Positions 1-14,515 of a stretch of 64,000 nt of DNA are shown piece after piece (positions within the stretch are counted from its first letter, which is position 1; every line of letters starts with the position of its first letter). Below the pieces are notes generated by a model, which was given only the letters and a program-made list of their open reading frames with translations, was not told the DNA's origin and did no database searches. A program made the position numbers and the translations under genes. Source of the DNA: Paulinella micropora (taxonomy: Eukaryota; Cercozoa; Imbricatea; Euglyphida); the NCBI GenBank assembly GCA_009731375.1, contig BJOX01000307.1, positions 388,204 through 452,203 on the forward strand. The letters are read 5' to 3'.

Positions 1-89
1 CTTCCTTTATTCCACCGATTGGTGTGGAGACTTTCCTTATGGAATGGAGGACTGGATGCACATGGCCTTTTGGCTCAGCAATTGGCAGG

Positions 90-97
90 AGATACAC

Positions 98-130
<33 letters not shown>

Positions 131-193
131 TAGTGCTACCACTACTACTACTACCACTACTACTACGTATAACACTAACCACTACTACCACTA

Positions 194-257
<64 letters not shown>

Positions 258-313
258 CCCTATTACTACTACTACTAGCAGACAATCCAACAACCACCAA
301 CAACAGGAACAAC

Positions 314-359
<46 letters not shown>

Positions 360-448
360 AGTTGTAGTAAGTAGTAAGTAGTAGTGGTAGTAGAAGTAGT
401 AGTAGTAGCAATAGTACTAGTAGTAGTAGTAGTAGTAGTAGTAGTAGC

Positions 449-515
<67 letters not shown>

Positions 516-611
516 AGTAGTACTGAGTAGTAGTGAGTAGTAGTACTAGTAGTAGTACTAGTAGTAGTAGTAGCTGTAGTAGTAGTAGTGAGTAGTAGTG
601 AGTAGTAGTAG

Positions 612-668
<57 letters not shown>

Positions 669-832
669 AGTAGTAGTAGTGAGTAGTAGTAGTGGGTAGT
701 AGTAGTGAGTAGTAGTAGTGAGTAGTAGTAGTAGTACTAGTAGTAGTACTAAGTAGTAGTACTAAGTAGTAGTACTAAGTAGTAGTAGTAGTAGTAGTAG
801 TAGTAGCAGTAGTAGTCGATGTAGTTAGTAGT

Positions 833-907
<75 letters not shown>

Positions 908-963
908 GAATAGTGGGGGCGGGTGTGTGTGTGTGTTGTGTATTGTGTGTGTGTGTGTGTGTG
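90..963. repeat. trinucleotide microsatellites (ATT, ACT, AGT) ending in GT repeat
   Basis: Runs of ATT, then ACT, then a long AGT array with TGAG and ACTAAG variants, ending in a GT dinucleotide run that is cut by an N gap (964-1,361). No gene signal is visible; the long reading frames here are low-complexity artefacts. The first 88 bases of the window are ordinary unassigned sequence. Confidence 0.95.
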
Positions 964-1361
964 NNNNNNNNNNNNNNNNNNNNNNNNNNNNNNNNNNNNN
1001 NNNNNNNNNNNNNNNNNNNNNNNNNNNNNNNNNNNNNNNNNNNNNNNNNNNNNNNNNNNNNNNNNNNNNNNNNNNNNNNNNNNNNNNNNNNNNNNNNNNN
1101 NNNNNNNNNNNNNNNNNNNNNNNNNNNNNNNNNNNNNNNNNNNNNNNNNNNNNNNNNNNNNNNNNNNNNNNNNNNNNNNNNNNNNNNNNNNNNNNNNNNN
1201 NNNNNNNNNNNNNNNNNNNNNNNNNNNNNNNNNNNNNNNNNNNNNNNNNNNNNNNNNNNNNNNNNNNNNNNNNNNNNNNNNNNNNNNNNNNNNNNNNNNN
1301 NNNNNNNNNNNNNNNNNNNNNNNNNNNNNNNNNNNNNNNNNNNNNNNNNNNNNNNNNNNNN

Positions 1362-1603
1362 GCATATGATGATCATGATGATTATGGATTATGATGATGA
1401 TCATGAATGTGAATATTAATGATGATGAATAATAAATGATGATATAGAAACACGATGATGATGACTGATGATGATGATTGATGATGATGATTGATGATGA
1501 TGATTGATGATGATGACGCATATGATGCATATGATGATGATGATGATGATGATGATAATAATAATAAATATCGATGATGATAATGATGCATACGATGATG
1601 ATG

Positions 1604-1635
<32 letters not shown>

Positions 1636-2118
1636 GCATATGATGATGATGATGCATATGATGATGATGATGATGATGATGCATGATGATGCATGATGAT
1701 GCATGATGATGATGATGATGATGATGCATGATGCATGATGATGATGCATGATGATGATGCGCATATGATGCATGATGCGCATATGATGCATGATGCGCAT
1801 ATGATGCATGATGATGCATGATGATGATGATGATGATGATGAATAAATCAATGATGATGATGATGTGATGATGATGGTGATGATGATGCATATGATGATG
1901 ATGATGATGCATATGATGCATATGATGATGATGATGATGATGATCATGATGATGATCATGATGATGATGCATGATGATGATGATGACGATGATGATGATG
2001 ATGCATGATGCATGATGATGATGCGCATAGAGTGATGCATGATGCGCATATGATGCATGATGATGCATGATGATGATGATGATGATGATGGTGATGATGA
2101 TGCATGATGCATGAATCA

Positions 2119-2157
<39 letters not shown>

Positions 2158-2158
2158 C

Positions 2159-2192
<34 letters not shown>

Positions 2193-2250
2193 GTGATGAT
2201 GAGTGATGATGAGTGATGATGAGTGATGATGATGATGATGATGATGATGA
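1362..2250. repeat. GAT/ATG trinucleotide array with GCATAT variants
   Basis: A continuous (GAT)n array, interrupted by higher-order units containing GCATATGATGCATGATGC-like motifs. It runs directly into the truncated retrotransposon copy, whose 5' end is therefore replaced by microsatellite. Confidence 0.95.
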
Positions 2251-2309
2251 AATTTGCAAGCAAGAAAGCGCTATCTAAGAAATTTGCAAGCAAGCAAGCT
2301 AAGCAAACA

Positions 2310-4992
2310 AGTAGCTTCATACCCGTTCACACGTCACGACTACCAATGATAACTGATGCAAATAGGAAGGCAAAACTAGCGATGGAGGCGAGGAGGCCAA
2401 TGGCAGACGTATCGCCTCGGCCAAGCAAGCAATCACGAACTGACTCAATGTCAACGATCGCGGCGGGCGGCGAGAAAAAAGACAATAAGTGCACTCAAGT
2501 GCCACAAGTCAATATCACTGACATAGTAAACGCACCGATACCGCTGAATAAAAAAAAGGTTAGTGAGGGGACACAAGAGGAGAAGAAGGAGGAGATGAAA
2601 GACTTGGAGACAAGACTCCAAAATTTGGAACGCAAAGTTCTTGTTCTCGCAGCAAATGTACACAGGCCCGATGCTTTGTGTTATACGGAACTTTATTGTG
2701 AAACTTTGAAAACCGTATTAAAAGTTGGTAATGATACGATGGCGAATATTAAAATTGTCGGCCGGAAGTTTTTTAATCGATGCCGGGACTGGGTGGACGG
2801 AAATATAAAAATTCGACGTGGACTTTGAAGGGAGTGAGTAGCCGGACGGTCATCACGGGCATCATCACACTGACCTTTAAATTAAAATCTGCACGAGTAT
2901 ACCGCATGGACCTCTATGTCGTCCCCGGTTACCACGGGTCAATATTACTATCGTATGACCAATTGGCTACGATGGGGGCTGTGATTGATTGCGCCGCACG
3001 GCGAGTGATATATGGAGTAAAAAGAGGAGAAGAGAACGATATTGATCCAATTAACGCTACTGACTCTTATGAGGCTTATGAGCTGAGTCTAGCGACGGAT
3101 CACAAAAAGATTGCCATCGCACATAAGGCACTCGAGGTGTACGTTCACCCCCATGTCGTAAGACCGGATGAACTGTCCTGGACCGACAATTGGGAATCCC
3201 AAGTGTGCACTGTCACAGTTCCGACATGCCATTGGGACAAAAAGTCTATTGATGACTTAATCGAGAAGCGAAAGGAGGAGATTATATGTGTCGCACAAAG
3301 AAGCCCGTCGTTGGCGAGATTCGCGGAAGGAGTAGGAACAGATGTCCATATTACTAACTGATACTGTTTCCATGCGAAAGTAGGAGAAGAAAAAAGGGAG
3401 GCGTTTGTACCAAGGAGAACGGGGCGAATCCCGGATACTCCACCAGAAACTGTTAAAAGTTTTATTACTGATTTCTAAGGTGACGACCGACGTGGCCGCG
3501 TTCACTAACTTAAGTGAAGAAATGCTTACGGACGAACTATTATCCTGCCGTATAATGAGAAGGCGATATGGGCGCAGGAAATAAGGGACCGGCTTATTGA
3601 TCATCCTATACCGGTACCCTCTCGCAAGCAACAGCTAGTGGTGGCTTGTCGTATGGGAACTCGTGAGCAGAGCAGTGCATNNNNNNNNNNNNNNNNNNNN
3701 NNNNNNNNNNNNNNNNNNNNNNNNNNNNNNNNNNNNNNNNNNNNNNNNNNNNNNNNNNNNNNNNNNNNNNNNNNNNNNNNNNNNNNNNNNNNNNNNNNNN
3801 NNNNNNNNNNNNNNNNNNNNNNNNNNNNNNNNNNNNNNNNNNNNNNNNNNNNNNNNNNNNNNNNNNNNNNNNNNNNNNNNNNNNNNNNNNNNNNNNNNNN
3901 NNNNNNNNNNNNNNNNNNNNNNNNNNNNNNNNNNNNNNNNNNNNNNNNNNNNNNNNNNNNNNNNNNNNNNNNNNNNNNNNNNNNNNNNNNNNNNNNNNNN
4001 NNNNNNNNNNNNNNNNNNNNNNNNNNNNNNNNNNNNNNNNNNNNNNNNNNNNNNNNNNNNNNNNNNNNNNNNNNNNNNNNNNNNNNNNNNNNNNNNNNNN
4101 NNNNNNNNNNNNNNNNNNNNNNNNNNNNNNNNNNNNNNNNNNNNNNNNNNNNNNNNNNNNNNNNNNNNNNNNNNNNNNNNNNNNNNNNNNNNNNNNNNNN
4201 NNNNNNNNNNNNNNNNNNNNNNNNNNNNNNNNNNNNNNNNNNNNNNNNNNNNNNNNNNNNNNNNNNNNNNNNNNNNNNNNNNNNNNNNNNNNNNNNNNNN
4301 NNNNNNNNNNNNNNNNNCACAGCTGCTCAATGAGGACTTTATTGAGAGATCACAACCGAGAATAGTGCCGAAGCCAGGAGGAGAATGGCGCCTGACAGTT
4401 AACTATGCTCGTGTTAACAAGGTGCTGGAGGAAGAGAGAAATCCTCTCCCGACATTAGAAAAAGGAAGGAGAGTGCTGCGGAATGCAAAATTCTATTCGG
4501 TCATTGATCTTAAGAATGGCTTCTGGCAGATACCACTGGAGGAAAAGCCCAGATGGCTGACGGCGTTTGTGGTGGGTATGGAAATATACCAATGGAAAGT
4601 GCTTCCGATGGGCCTCAAGCAAGCCCCAGGACTTTTCCAGAAGGCGATGCAGAAGATGTTGAGCAGTCAGTACGATGATTTGTCTGACGGTGGCTTTATG
4701 AGAAGGCGGGGACAGAAGGCGGGAGAATATGCATTTTGCTATATCAATGACATTATCGTATACTCTAACACAATGGAGGAGCATATCGATCATCTGTCCG
4801 ATATATTCAGGCGCATCGGAGCTTTTGGCCTGAAGTGCAATCTGAAGAAGTGTCAACTTGCCAAGACGANNNNNNNNNNGAATGAGGAGTTCGAATGTGA
4901 CATATTTAGGGTACGAGATCTCTCATAACCGAGTCTCGATATCTCAGGAAATGAGGGAGGAGATTATGAATCGACCGATGCCGAAGAACCGC
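2310..4992 (+). pseudogene. Ty3/gypsy pol fragment, broken
   Basis: This is a pol piece homologous to the intact minus-strand copy. It starts in the N-terminal part of pol (coiled coil and protease-like region, about 2,310-3,360) and resumes, after an N gap at 3,681-4,317, in the reverse transcriptase (4,318-4,960). The frame is broken near 2,790, stops follow at about 3,361 and 3,478, and a short N gap sits at 4,870-4,879. The catalytic RT motif reads YIND here instead of YIDD, so one catalytic aspartate is lost. At about 4,992 the sequence switches abruptly from RT to the middle of gag of the next element. The junction could be a real recombination or an assembly join, since both neighbouring gaps lie in the same fragment. 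Confidence 0.85.
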
Positions 4993-6449
4993 CCGCACCC
5001 TCGGGCTCAACTACGGTGGTGGTCACAAACACGGAGAAGAAGGACAGACAAGACATCATAAATGCCTTCAAGGGGAAGAAAGGAGGAGTGGCAAGTCTCA
5101 TGCTATATGCCAAGACGAGCTCAGACAAAGACTCTGATGCTTCGCTTTTGAGCAAGCTCAAAGAGATCAATGCCTGCATGAAGGCTTTTCCTTGCGACGA
5201 AACGCAGGAATACGAGGCCCTTGTTACTGTTTTTGACCAATCTCTAGTCTCGGAGGGATTTGATCTGACACAGTACAAGTTTTTGAGAAAGAAGGAGGAG
5301 ATTAAGAGAAACAATGCAACAGGCCTAGACGCTCAGTGTGAACTGGCGGTGGCCACACTCATTTCATATTTTCAATCTCATGGATACCAGCATCTCTGCA
5401 CTGGTACTCTCATAGGATTTGAAATCTTTGAGACAGTGGCGATGAGTTTGAGGAGTGCTGTTGGCTTGGCGGCGACCCTTACGGAGGTAGTTTCCTCCTA
5501 TGGGCTATTCTATGGCCGCAAGTCGATCATCCTCTATTTCTTTTCGGCGTTACACACAGTTAACCCGAGTAAGCTTACTCAGCTCATACAACAATGCTCG
5601 ACGTTTAGCTCAGTGAAGTCCAAGAACTTCCTCGAGACACACGTACGTGAAAATACGGTTCAAAGCGTTGCTCCGTCAGCACTATTTCAAGAAGTGATGA
5701 GTGCATGCTCAAACATGGACTCGCTCACGGAGGCACATACGGCACAGGCAGGCGGTGTACCTGTTGGCGCACAAGCCACGTACACAAACAGAGTTGCCGG
5801 TTGGAAGAGACAGAGAGAGCCAGACCTGAAGACCGCATGTTGGAGGTGGTTCGCGGGCTTGCAGTGTAAGGCACAGATGGAGAACAGAGACTGCTCTTTC
5901 AATCATGATAGGCAGAACCCAACAGCAAGGGCAAATTTTCTGAGCAGGACGGAAGGCAAGGAACCGGGCCTTTTCAATATGCTTCAGATTGCCGCTGTGA
6001 ACGAAGGTTGGTATGCCAATATGTGTGATGATGAGGAGTTACGAGAGGCAATCATTACCTACATGAAGAGGATGAAGGAGAAGAAGGAGGAAAGGGAGAG
6101 ACAAAAGAACTTAAAGGCCTCTCAAAGAGGACGAGAAGGAGGAGCAGGAGCAGGAGGACGAGGAGGAGGAGGAGGAGGAGGAGCAGGAGGACGAGGAGGA
6201 GGAACATGGAGAGGAGCCTCGAGGTGGCAGGGAACCCCTCAGAGAGGAAGAGGAGGAGGTCGGGGATATACCCCTTATGGAGGGAGAGCTGTTCGAGCTC
6301 CAGCCCCCCCACCCAGAGGAGGAGGAGGCTCGTGGGCAAGCTCCAACCCGAATTTCGGTCGAGCTCAGGCCTACAACACTGCCTCGGAGACCGATACGTC
6401 ATCCTACCCGGACACTACTCAAGGTAATCGTTTCGAGGTGGTGGAATGA
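4993..6449 (+). pseudogene. Ty3/gypsy gag, 5'-truncated
   Basis: This is the C-terminal half of gag, nearly identical to the last 480 or so residues of the minus-strand gag. It carries a CCCH-type zinc finger (C-x8-C-x8-C-x3-H, around 5,839-5,912) rather than the CCHC knuckle usual in Ty3/gypsy gag, then a basic coiled stretch and a Gly/Arg-rich RGG tail (6,120-6,350). It ends in TGA at 6,447-6,449, and pol continues in the same frame. The first half of gag, the leader and the 5' LTR are missing because the copy is fused to another pol fragment at about 4,992. Confidence 0.85.
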
Positions 6450-9400
6450 CTGGAGGGGGAAGAAGAGAGGAAGGAGAAGACTGTGAAGTTTAACCCTAAA
6501 GTCACAGTGCTTTCTAATGCTGTTGTGCAGACTGGGCCAACGCTTCCTCTATCCGATACGTCATCCTACCCGGACACTACTCAAGACTGGGCCAACGCTT
6601 CCTCTATGTGAATACAAAGATGTGGGTACACAGAGACTGCAGCCCCAAGGAAGTCGAGACTTGCGATGGAGGCGAGGAGGCCAATGGCAGACGTATTTCC
6701 TCGGCCAAGCAAAGAACCACGAACAGACTCAATGTCTACGATCGCGGCGGTCGGCGAGCAAAAAGACAATGTGTGTACTCAAGTGCCACAAGACAATGTC
6801 GCTCACATAGTAAACGCACCAGTAACCGCAGAATAATAAAAATGTTAATGAGGTGAAGCAGGAGGAGAAGAAGGAGGAGTTGAAAAACTTAGAGGCAAGA
6901 CTCCAAAATTTAGAACGCAAAGTTCTTGTTCTCGCAGCCAATATACACAGGCCCGATGCTCTGTGTTATACGGAACTTTATTGTGAAACATTGAAGACAA
7001 TATTAAAAGTTGGTAATGATACGATGGCGAATATTAATATTGTCGGCAGGAAGTTTTTAAATCGATACCGGGACTGGGTGGACGGAAATATGAAAAAGTC
7101 AACGGGCACTCTCAAAGGAGTGAGCAGCCGGACGGATATCACGGGAATCATCACACTGACCTTTAAATTGAAATCCGCACGAGTATACCGTATGGACCTC
7201 TATGTCGTCCCCGGTTACCACGGGTCAATATTACTATCGTATGACCAATTGGCTACGATGGGGGCTGTGATTGATTGCGCCGCACGGCGAGTGATATATG
7301 GAGTAAAAAGAGGAGAAGAGAACGATATTGATCCCTTCAACGCTACTGACTCTTATGAGGCTTATGAGCTGAGTCTAGCGACGGATCACAAAAAGATGGC
7401 CATCGCACATGAGGCACTTGAGGTGTACGTTCACCCCCATGTCGTAAGACCGGATGAACTGTCCTGGACCGACAATTGGGAATCCCAAGTGTGCACTGTC
7501 ACAGTTCCGACATGCCATTGGGACAAAAAGTCTATTGATGACTTAATCGAGAAGCGAAAGGAGGAGATTATATGTGTCGCACAAAGAAGCCCGTCGTTGG
7601 CGAGATTCGCGGAAGGAGTAGGAACAGATGTCCATATTACTAACGGATACTGTTTCCATGCGAAAGTAGGAGAAGAAAAAAGGGAGGCGTTTGTACCAAG
7701 GAGAACGGGGCGAATCCCGGATACTCCACCAGAAACTATTAAAAGTTTTATTACTGATTTCTGGGGTGACGAGCCCACGTGGCCGCGTTCACTGTCTGAA
7801 GTGAAGAAATGCTTACGGACTTTATTCGAAAATAATAAGCCGTATACTATTATCCTGCCATATAATGAGAAGGCGATATGGGCGCAGGAAATAAGGGACC
7901 GGCTTATTGATCATCCTATACCGGTACCCTCTCGCAAGCAACAGCTAGTGGTGGCTTGTCGTATGGGAACTCGTGAGCAGAGCAGTGCATACAAGCGGAA
8001 GCTCAGAGACCTCGACAAGTTGAAATTGATACCGCAAGCATTCACATGCTTTGATGGTTTTTACACCCGTAAAGCTCCTTTGCAATACGCGAGACTCATT
8101 GACATGCTGGTGGAGCTCGGTAAAGATGATGAGCCGGACACGGTCACGTATGAAAAGACGGGCCTAGATGATGTCTCGGAAGAGGACTTAGGCTTGGAGG
8201 AGGACAGAGAACCCCTCAAGCAGCATAAGCAGATGTCTGATGAAGATTTTCAAGAGGCGGCGCGGAAAATATTGGAAGAAGGAGTAGGCACGTAGAAGGA
8301 GAAGGAGCTTTTAAAAGCTAAATTAGACGCGAACAAGGAAATTTTTTACCCTCCACATGCAGGTGGTGTCAAGCCTGAAGATTTCACTGCGGTTATTTAC
8401 AAAATACCGGGTGCGGAGCCGTCACCGGCACCACGAAGGGCGAATTTGAGTATACATGAGGCGAAGATAGCGGAGGAGCTAGCAAGACAGCTGCTCAATG
8501 AGGACTTTATTGAGAGATCAACATCCTCAATAGTCTCACAACCGAGAATAGTGCCGAAGCCAGGAGGAGAATGGCGCCTGACAGTTAACTATGCTCGTGT
8601 TAACAAGGTGCTGGAGGAAGAGAGAAATCCTCTCCCGACATTAGAAGAAGGAAGGAGAGTACTGCGGAATGCAAAATTCTATTCGGTCATTGACCTTAAG
8701 AATGGCTTCTGGCAGATACCACTGGAGGAAAAGTCCAGATGGCTGACGGCGTTTGTGGTGGGTATGGAAATATATCAATGGAAAGTGCTTCCGATGGGCC
8801 TCAAGCAAGCCCCAGGACTTTTCCAGAAGGCGATGCAGAAGATGTTGAGCAGTCAGTACGATGATTTGTCTGACGGTGGCTTTATGAGAAGGAGGGTACA
8901 GAAGGAGGGAGAATATGCATTTTGCTATATCGATGACATTATCGTATACTCCAACACAATGGAGGAGCATATCGATCATTTGTCCGATATATTCAGGCGC
9001 ATCGGAGCTTTTGGCCTGAAGTGCAATTTGAAGAAGTGTCAACTTGCCAAGACGAGTGTGACATACTTAGGGTACGAGATCTCTCATAACCGAGTCTCGA
9101 TATCCAAAGAGAAGAGGGAGGAGATTATGAATCGACCGATACCGAAGAACCGCACTGAATTGCACTCATTCCTTGCGATGGCGCAATACTATAGCCAGTT
9201 TATACCCGATTGGGGTGCAACACGGGCTAAAGTGGAGAAAATGATAGATTTTGGAGACTTTGAGAAGTGGGACGAAGAGGCTTTGCAAGCGTTTCATGCG
9301 CTCAAAGATCTTATCTACAAAGACCCGAAAGACGGAGGACTGGTGTTAACGATGCCCGACTTTACGAAACAATTCGTAGTCGATACAGACGCATCTAAGT

Positions 9401-12263
9401 TTGCGATTGGGGCTGTATTACAACAAGAGGATGAGGAGAAGAAATTACGCCCAATCATGTTTATTAGTAGGAAGTTGTGTGCGGCGGATAGAAACTATTG
9501 CACAAGGCAGAGAGAGGCGTTGGCGGTAGTATGGGCCCTCAAGAGGCTCAGAGAGTATTTGTGGGGAGGATCTCAATTTATGTCATAACTGATCATCATA
9601 ACCTGTTATGGTTGATGAATCATGAACAAACGGGACGGCGAAATGTGGTGGCAAGCGTTCTTGTCTTGTTTCGATTTTACAATGGTCCATCTACCGGGGA
9701 TGCGAAATGTGGTCGCTGATAGCCTCTCTAGGCTAGAGTTTAACTCAGAAGTATCGGCGTTGGTGTCCACGGTGGAAATGGAAGACTTGTCCACTGACAA
9801 GGTGTATGAGGTCAGCCACATTGAGGCGATGGAGATGGCGAGTGGAGTCCGATATGACCGCACAGGTCTACGGTACAGTCCACAAGGCCCGGATCACGGG
9901 ATATGTTGTGAGCTACATACCCAGGAGGACGCTGAGTGGTCCTATGAGGTATATGAGAATGCGAAGGCGAACATAAGAGAGGAAGAGGAGACGCAGGAAG
10001 TTTATGCGGAGCCTCCTCAAGAGCGGAGAAGTGACCTAGACGATGACCCGGAAAGAATCGGGGTACGGCTAGAAGATGGTACTATCCATATAGCCTCGCC
10101 TACCGCATGGAGGCAACAACAGGCTCAAGATCCGGAGTTTAAAGAACTGATACAGTTATATCAGAACCCGGATGAGCTACGGATGACGAAAGCGATCAAA
10201 GATCAGATGAAGGAGATGGGATGGAGAGATGGTCTACTGTGGTACAAGGGCCTTCACGGTCGCTATGCGTCACAGCCGGACAAATGGACCCTTTGGGTAC
10301 CGGAGAGTCTGAGACGATTTATATTTGTCGCAGCCCACAATTGCCCACTTTTGGCGCATCCGGGTCGACAACGAACTCATATGTTCGTAGCGAGGCGATT
10401 CTGGTGGAAGAAGATGAAGGAGGAGATAGATCAGGCGGTGGATGCATGCATCCCGTGCAAGATAAACAAAACACCACTGAAGGCAAATTTCGGCCTGATT
10501 GGCGAATTTCCTCTTCATGCGGGGATGTTTGAGTTTATACACATTGATCATGTGGGACCTTTCCCAGAATCGAAGGATGGTTACAAATACCTCCTTACGG
10601 CTATTGACAGAGCCACCAACTATGTGTGGATCATCCCTGTCAAAGACGTTACCGGCAAGACGACGGCCGAGGCGCTGATCGATAGGATCATCTCACAGAT
10701 CGGAGTACCAAGAAAGATATGTTCTGATCGAGGCTCGGACTTTAATAACGAGGTCATCGACAAACTATCTAAGTATTACGGGATGAAATGGCAATATGTT
10801 ACTGCCTATAACCCGCGAGCAAATGGGAAAATCGAGCGGGTACACAGACCCCTCAAAGCCTCGCTAAAGATGTATTGCACGAAGAAGGAGAATCAAAGAG
10901 CATGGGTCGAGGCAGCACCATCATTTGCGTTTGCAATGAACTGTCTACCCTCTACGGCGTTAGGAGGCTCGAAGAGCTCAATCTCGCCATATCAGTTAGT
11001 ATATGGGCGTGAGCCTGATATCCCGACTTCGCTCCTTCACCCAAAAGACACTTGGGCGGATGCGGATGAGTTGTTTGGGATGAGACTTAGAGTGAAGATG
11101 GAGGCGGAACAAATAGTCAGGGCGCATAGAGAGGCGGAGCGCCGAAAGACTGACGCTGAAGGTGTGCGACAAGCGCACTTGGATCAGATCAAATTCCAGG
11201 TCGGGGATATTGTATTGTTGTATCATCCTCAGGTCCCGAAGGGAGTCAGCTCTAAGCTGTTCACTCATTGGAAAGGACCTTATCAGATTATGGAACAGAC
11301 GGGACCTCTGAACTACAAGATCAGGGGTAGAGGAAGGTGCAAATTGTGAATGTAAGAAGGCTGATTAAGTATGATCCCTTCTTACTGGAAGATGAATCCG
11401 TTGAGGAGGCGTTAAAACGGATGAAGGATGATTTCAAAGAGGTGCCGCCCATCCACAAGGAGGCTGGCATAGACCAAGACGATGCTTATCGGGCACCGAT
11501 AGCTGAGAAGGAGGAGAGTGAGGTGGACAGCAAGGAGAAGACTGACCGCATAAGCGCGGTGGGGACTCAGTCCAAGTCTCCGCGAGAGCATAGCGGAAAG
11601 AAGGAGAAGATCACAGAGGCGCAGCTAAGGAGAGCGCGGAATGATCTTATCAACGACCAACCGAGGAAGGCGATGAGGTCGATGAGATCAAAGGACGTCC
11701 ACCAGGAGGAGGAGGGGACGGACACTGACCCAAACGCGGGCAACGTTGAGATTGTCCATGAGCGATGGAAGGAAGGCGATGCGATAGCAACCATCGCATG
11801 GGTGAAAAATGTTTTCTATCTGATGAGACCAGCGGAACAACATGTCGCTGATGACACTCTCTCAGACTTATACTTGATGCGGGTCGTGGCGGTCCCACGA
11901 CAGATGCGTGTCACACGGACACTCAAAATATCATCAGCCGCAAAGATAGTACAACCGATACTCCAGTTCTGGAGAAGTATGGACCCGGTTGAGGATCCAA
12001 AGGCAAGACATTATCTGCCAGTATATAAAGACGCAAAAAGTCTCGAGACATGGGATGATACAATTACTCCCAGAGACAAGGATTACACTGCGTGGACCAT
12101 TCAGACACTGCCAAGAGGAGTGCTTGATGTCTCTTTTGAATTATCGTTGGGCGGAATTCCTAATAAGATCTGGGACATTCTCGAACAGTCAAAGTTCGAT
12201 CTGACTTTTGTTGGTGGTCCTCCACCAGGCAAAGAAATCCGCGCCAGAAGACGAAGGCAGTGA
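6450..12263 (+). pseudogene. Ty3/gypsy pol, mutated copy
   Basis: Pol follows gag without a spacer, in the order protease-like region, reverse transcriptase (FCYIDD at about 8,925), RNase H, integrase (HHCC and DDE regions, about 10,340-10,860) and a GPY/F-type module (about 11,265-11,390), then an extra C-terminal region of roughly 300 residues. It is dead by several lesions when compared with the minus-strand copy: a small duplication of gag-end sequence and frame loss at about 6,550-6,850, a nonsense change GAG to TAG at about 8,293, a rearranged stretch with frame loss in RNase H at about 9,575-9,645, and a one-base loss near 11,334. It ends at 12,263, and its 3' LTR lies 1.4 kb downstream beyond a SINE insertion. 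Confidence 0.88.
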
Positions 12264-12771
12264 CAAAGAAACTATTTGTGACAAAGAAACTATTTTTCTT
12301 TATGCGTCTCAAATAAACTGATTGATTGCCCACGACGTATCATGATTTGATCATGCATCACCAGTTATCAATATGAATATTAAAAAGACTCAGTGATATA
12401 ACTTGGCATTCGATCGCAACATACGAGTGCGAAAGGTCGATCGACGATGATACTACACCGTATACGGGGATCGCTAGTGTATTGAGCGATGGTGTTCCCG
12501 GGTATGACCCTTTCCAAGTCCTGGGATGATGTTCTCGAAAATGAAATGTTCTCTGAAACTTTCATTAAATTAATTTTTACGATAGATTATATACTGTCGT
12601 ACCTGTGCACGGTCAATCTCTACTTGTGTCGGTATATCGCAGGGTCGGGTACATACACCTCGACTTCGGATATAGCTATTAGGACTGGCCCCCTAATACT
12701 ATATCATAGGATATCCGCCTTATACAAGGGTATGTCATTAAAAAAGACCATGTACTTACGATCTCCCTGTG

Positions 12772-12772
<1 letters not shown>
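12264..12772 (+). other. 3' untranslated part of + retrotransposon
   Basis: Non-coding sequence between the pol stop and the AAT microsatellite. It begins with a short direct duplication (about 16 bases, 12,262-12,294). No gene is visible. The matching stretch in the minus-strand copy falls in its N gap, so homology cannot be checked here. Confidence 0.6.
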
Positions 12773-12973
<201 letters not shown>

Positions 12974-13241
12974 GTGCTTCTCTGTCAATCGCTGATGCAT
13001 TTCTGCACATGCGCCTACATCGTCTCACCCGTGAGGGGAGTACGAAGAATTGGCGATAAGCTCTAATGACACCCCCGCAAGGGCAGTTCCAACACTTCCA
13101 GACGGGCCGGTATGTTCAATGAAAATACTGATCCAGAAATAGACCGGTATGTTCAATGAAAATACTGGTGGCACCGACGGGAATCGAACTGGCGACAGGG
13201 CCCAGATGGTAGAACTTGACCACTGGGCTATCACGGTGTCC
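12974..13241 (-). mobile_element. tRNA-derived SINE (copy 1)
   Basis: Read on the minus strand, the head is tRNA-like. It has an A box TAGCCCAGTGG, a B box AGTTCGATTCC, an acceptor-like pairing of its first seven bases with CGGTGCC, and the end CACCA. A roughly 190-base body follows, and its 3' end runs into an ATT/AAT array. Five further copies occur at 40,657, 53,207, 59,260, 61,012 and 61,278. This copy contains a doubled block around the phrase ATTTTCATTGAACATACCGG. It sits inside the 3' part of the + retrotransposon and so inserted after it. Confidence 0.88.
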
Positions 13242-13640
<399 letters not shown>

Positions 13641-13878
13641 TGTAGGCATCACCCCCCGGATAGCAAGTAAAAAGTACTTTTTCCTGGTGACAGGTGCACC
13701 AGCTTGTTTTTCAGTATTATTTGTCAGGATTGGACCTGATGCCATTTTATTCCTGGTCTGTTGCAGTTTTCCTTTTTGGCTTCACTGAGCTAATATAACG
13801 AGACATCATTCTCATTTCTTGAGGACTGTGTTTGGTTGTATTACCGACCTTTTACGAGCTATCATTGGGGGCATTACA
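13641..13878 (+). mobile_element. 3' LTR of + Ty3/gypsy copy
   Basis: A 238-bp repeat starting TGTAGGCATCACCCC and ending GGGGGCATTACA. It matches the two LTRs of the minus-strand element (14,516-14,756 and 24,701-24,938). No matching 5' LTR exists for this copy, which is truncated upstream. Confidence 0.88.
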
Positions 13879-14051
13879 ATTATTCAATATTCTTTAACGT
13901 TATCAAAATTTTAAACCTAATCATTGAATATCAATTTAATGTTAATCAATATTACTTAATAACGGTAAGATGATGACTCGGATGATGAGAGAGAGAGAGA
14001 GAGAGAGCCTGAGTCAGAGCGAGAGTGAGAGAGAGAGAGAGAGAGAGTGAA

Positions 14052-14083
<32 letters not shown>

Positions 14084-14273
14084 GCTGAGAGAGAGAGCCT
14101 GAGAGAGCGAGAGTGTGTGTGTGTGAGAGAGAGTGCATACATGCATACATACATAGATACATACATGCATGCATGCATGCATGCATGCATATATAAAAAG
14201 ATACATACATACATACATACATACATACATACATGCATACATGACAGACAGACAGACAGACAGACAAACACAA

Positions 14274-14314
<41 letters not shown>

Positions 14315-14515
14315 CACATGGTACAGACACACACACATATACACACATACATACAGACATACATACATACAGACAGAGGCAGACAGACAGGCAGACAGAC
14401 AGGCAGACAGACACCGTGGCACAATCATGTTTGCAAAAATTCATACGCATTATGCTTTTCCTTCCGACCTTCTCTCCCGAATTCCTTCCCCTCTCTCTCC
14501 AACATACACACACAT
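13879..14515. repeat. AT-rich spacer, then GA, ATGC, ACAT, AGAC and AC microsatellites
   Basis: About 100 bases of AT-rich unique sequence, then stacked GA, CATG, CATA, CAGA and CA arrays. The minus-strand retrotransposon is inserted at its right edge. Long frames read through it on both strands are artefacts. Confidence 0.92.
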
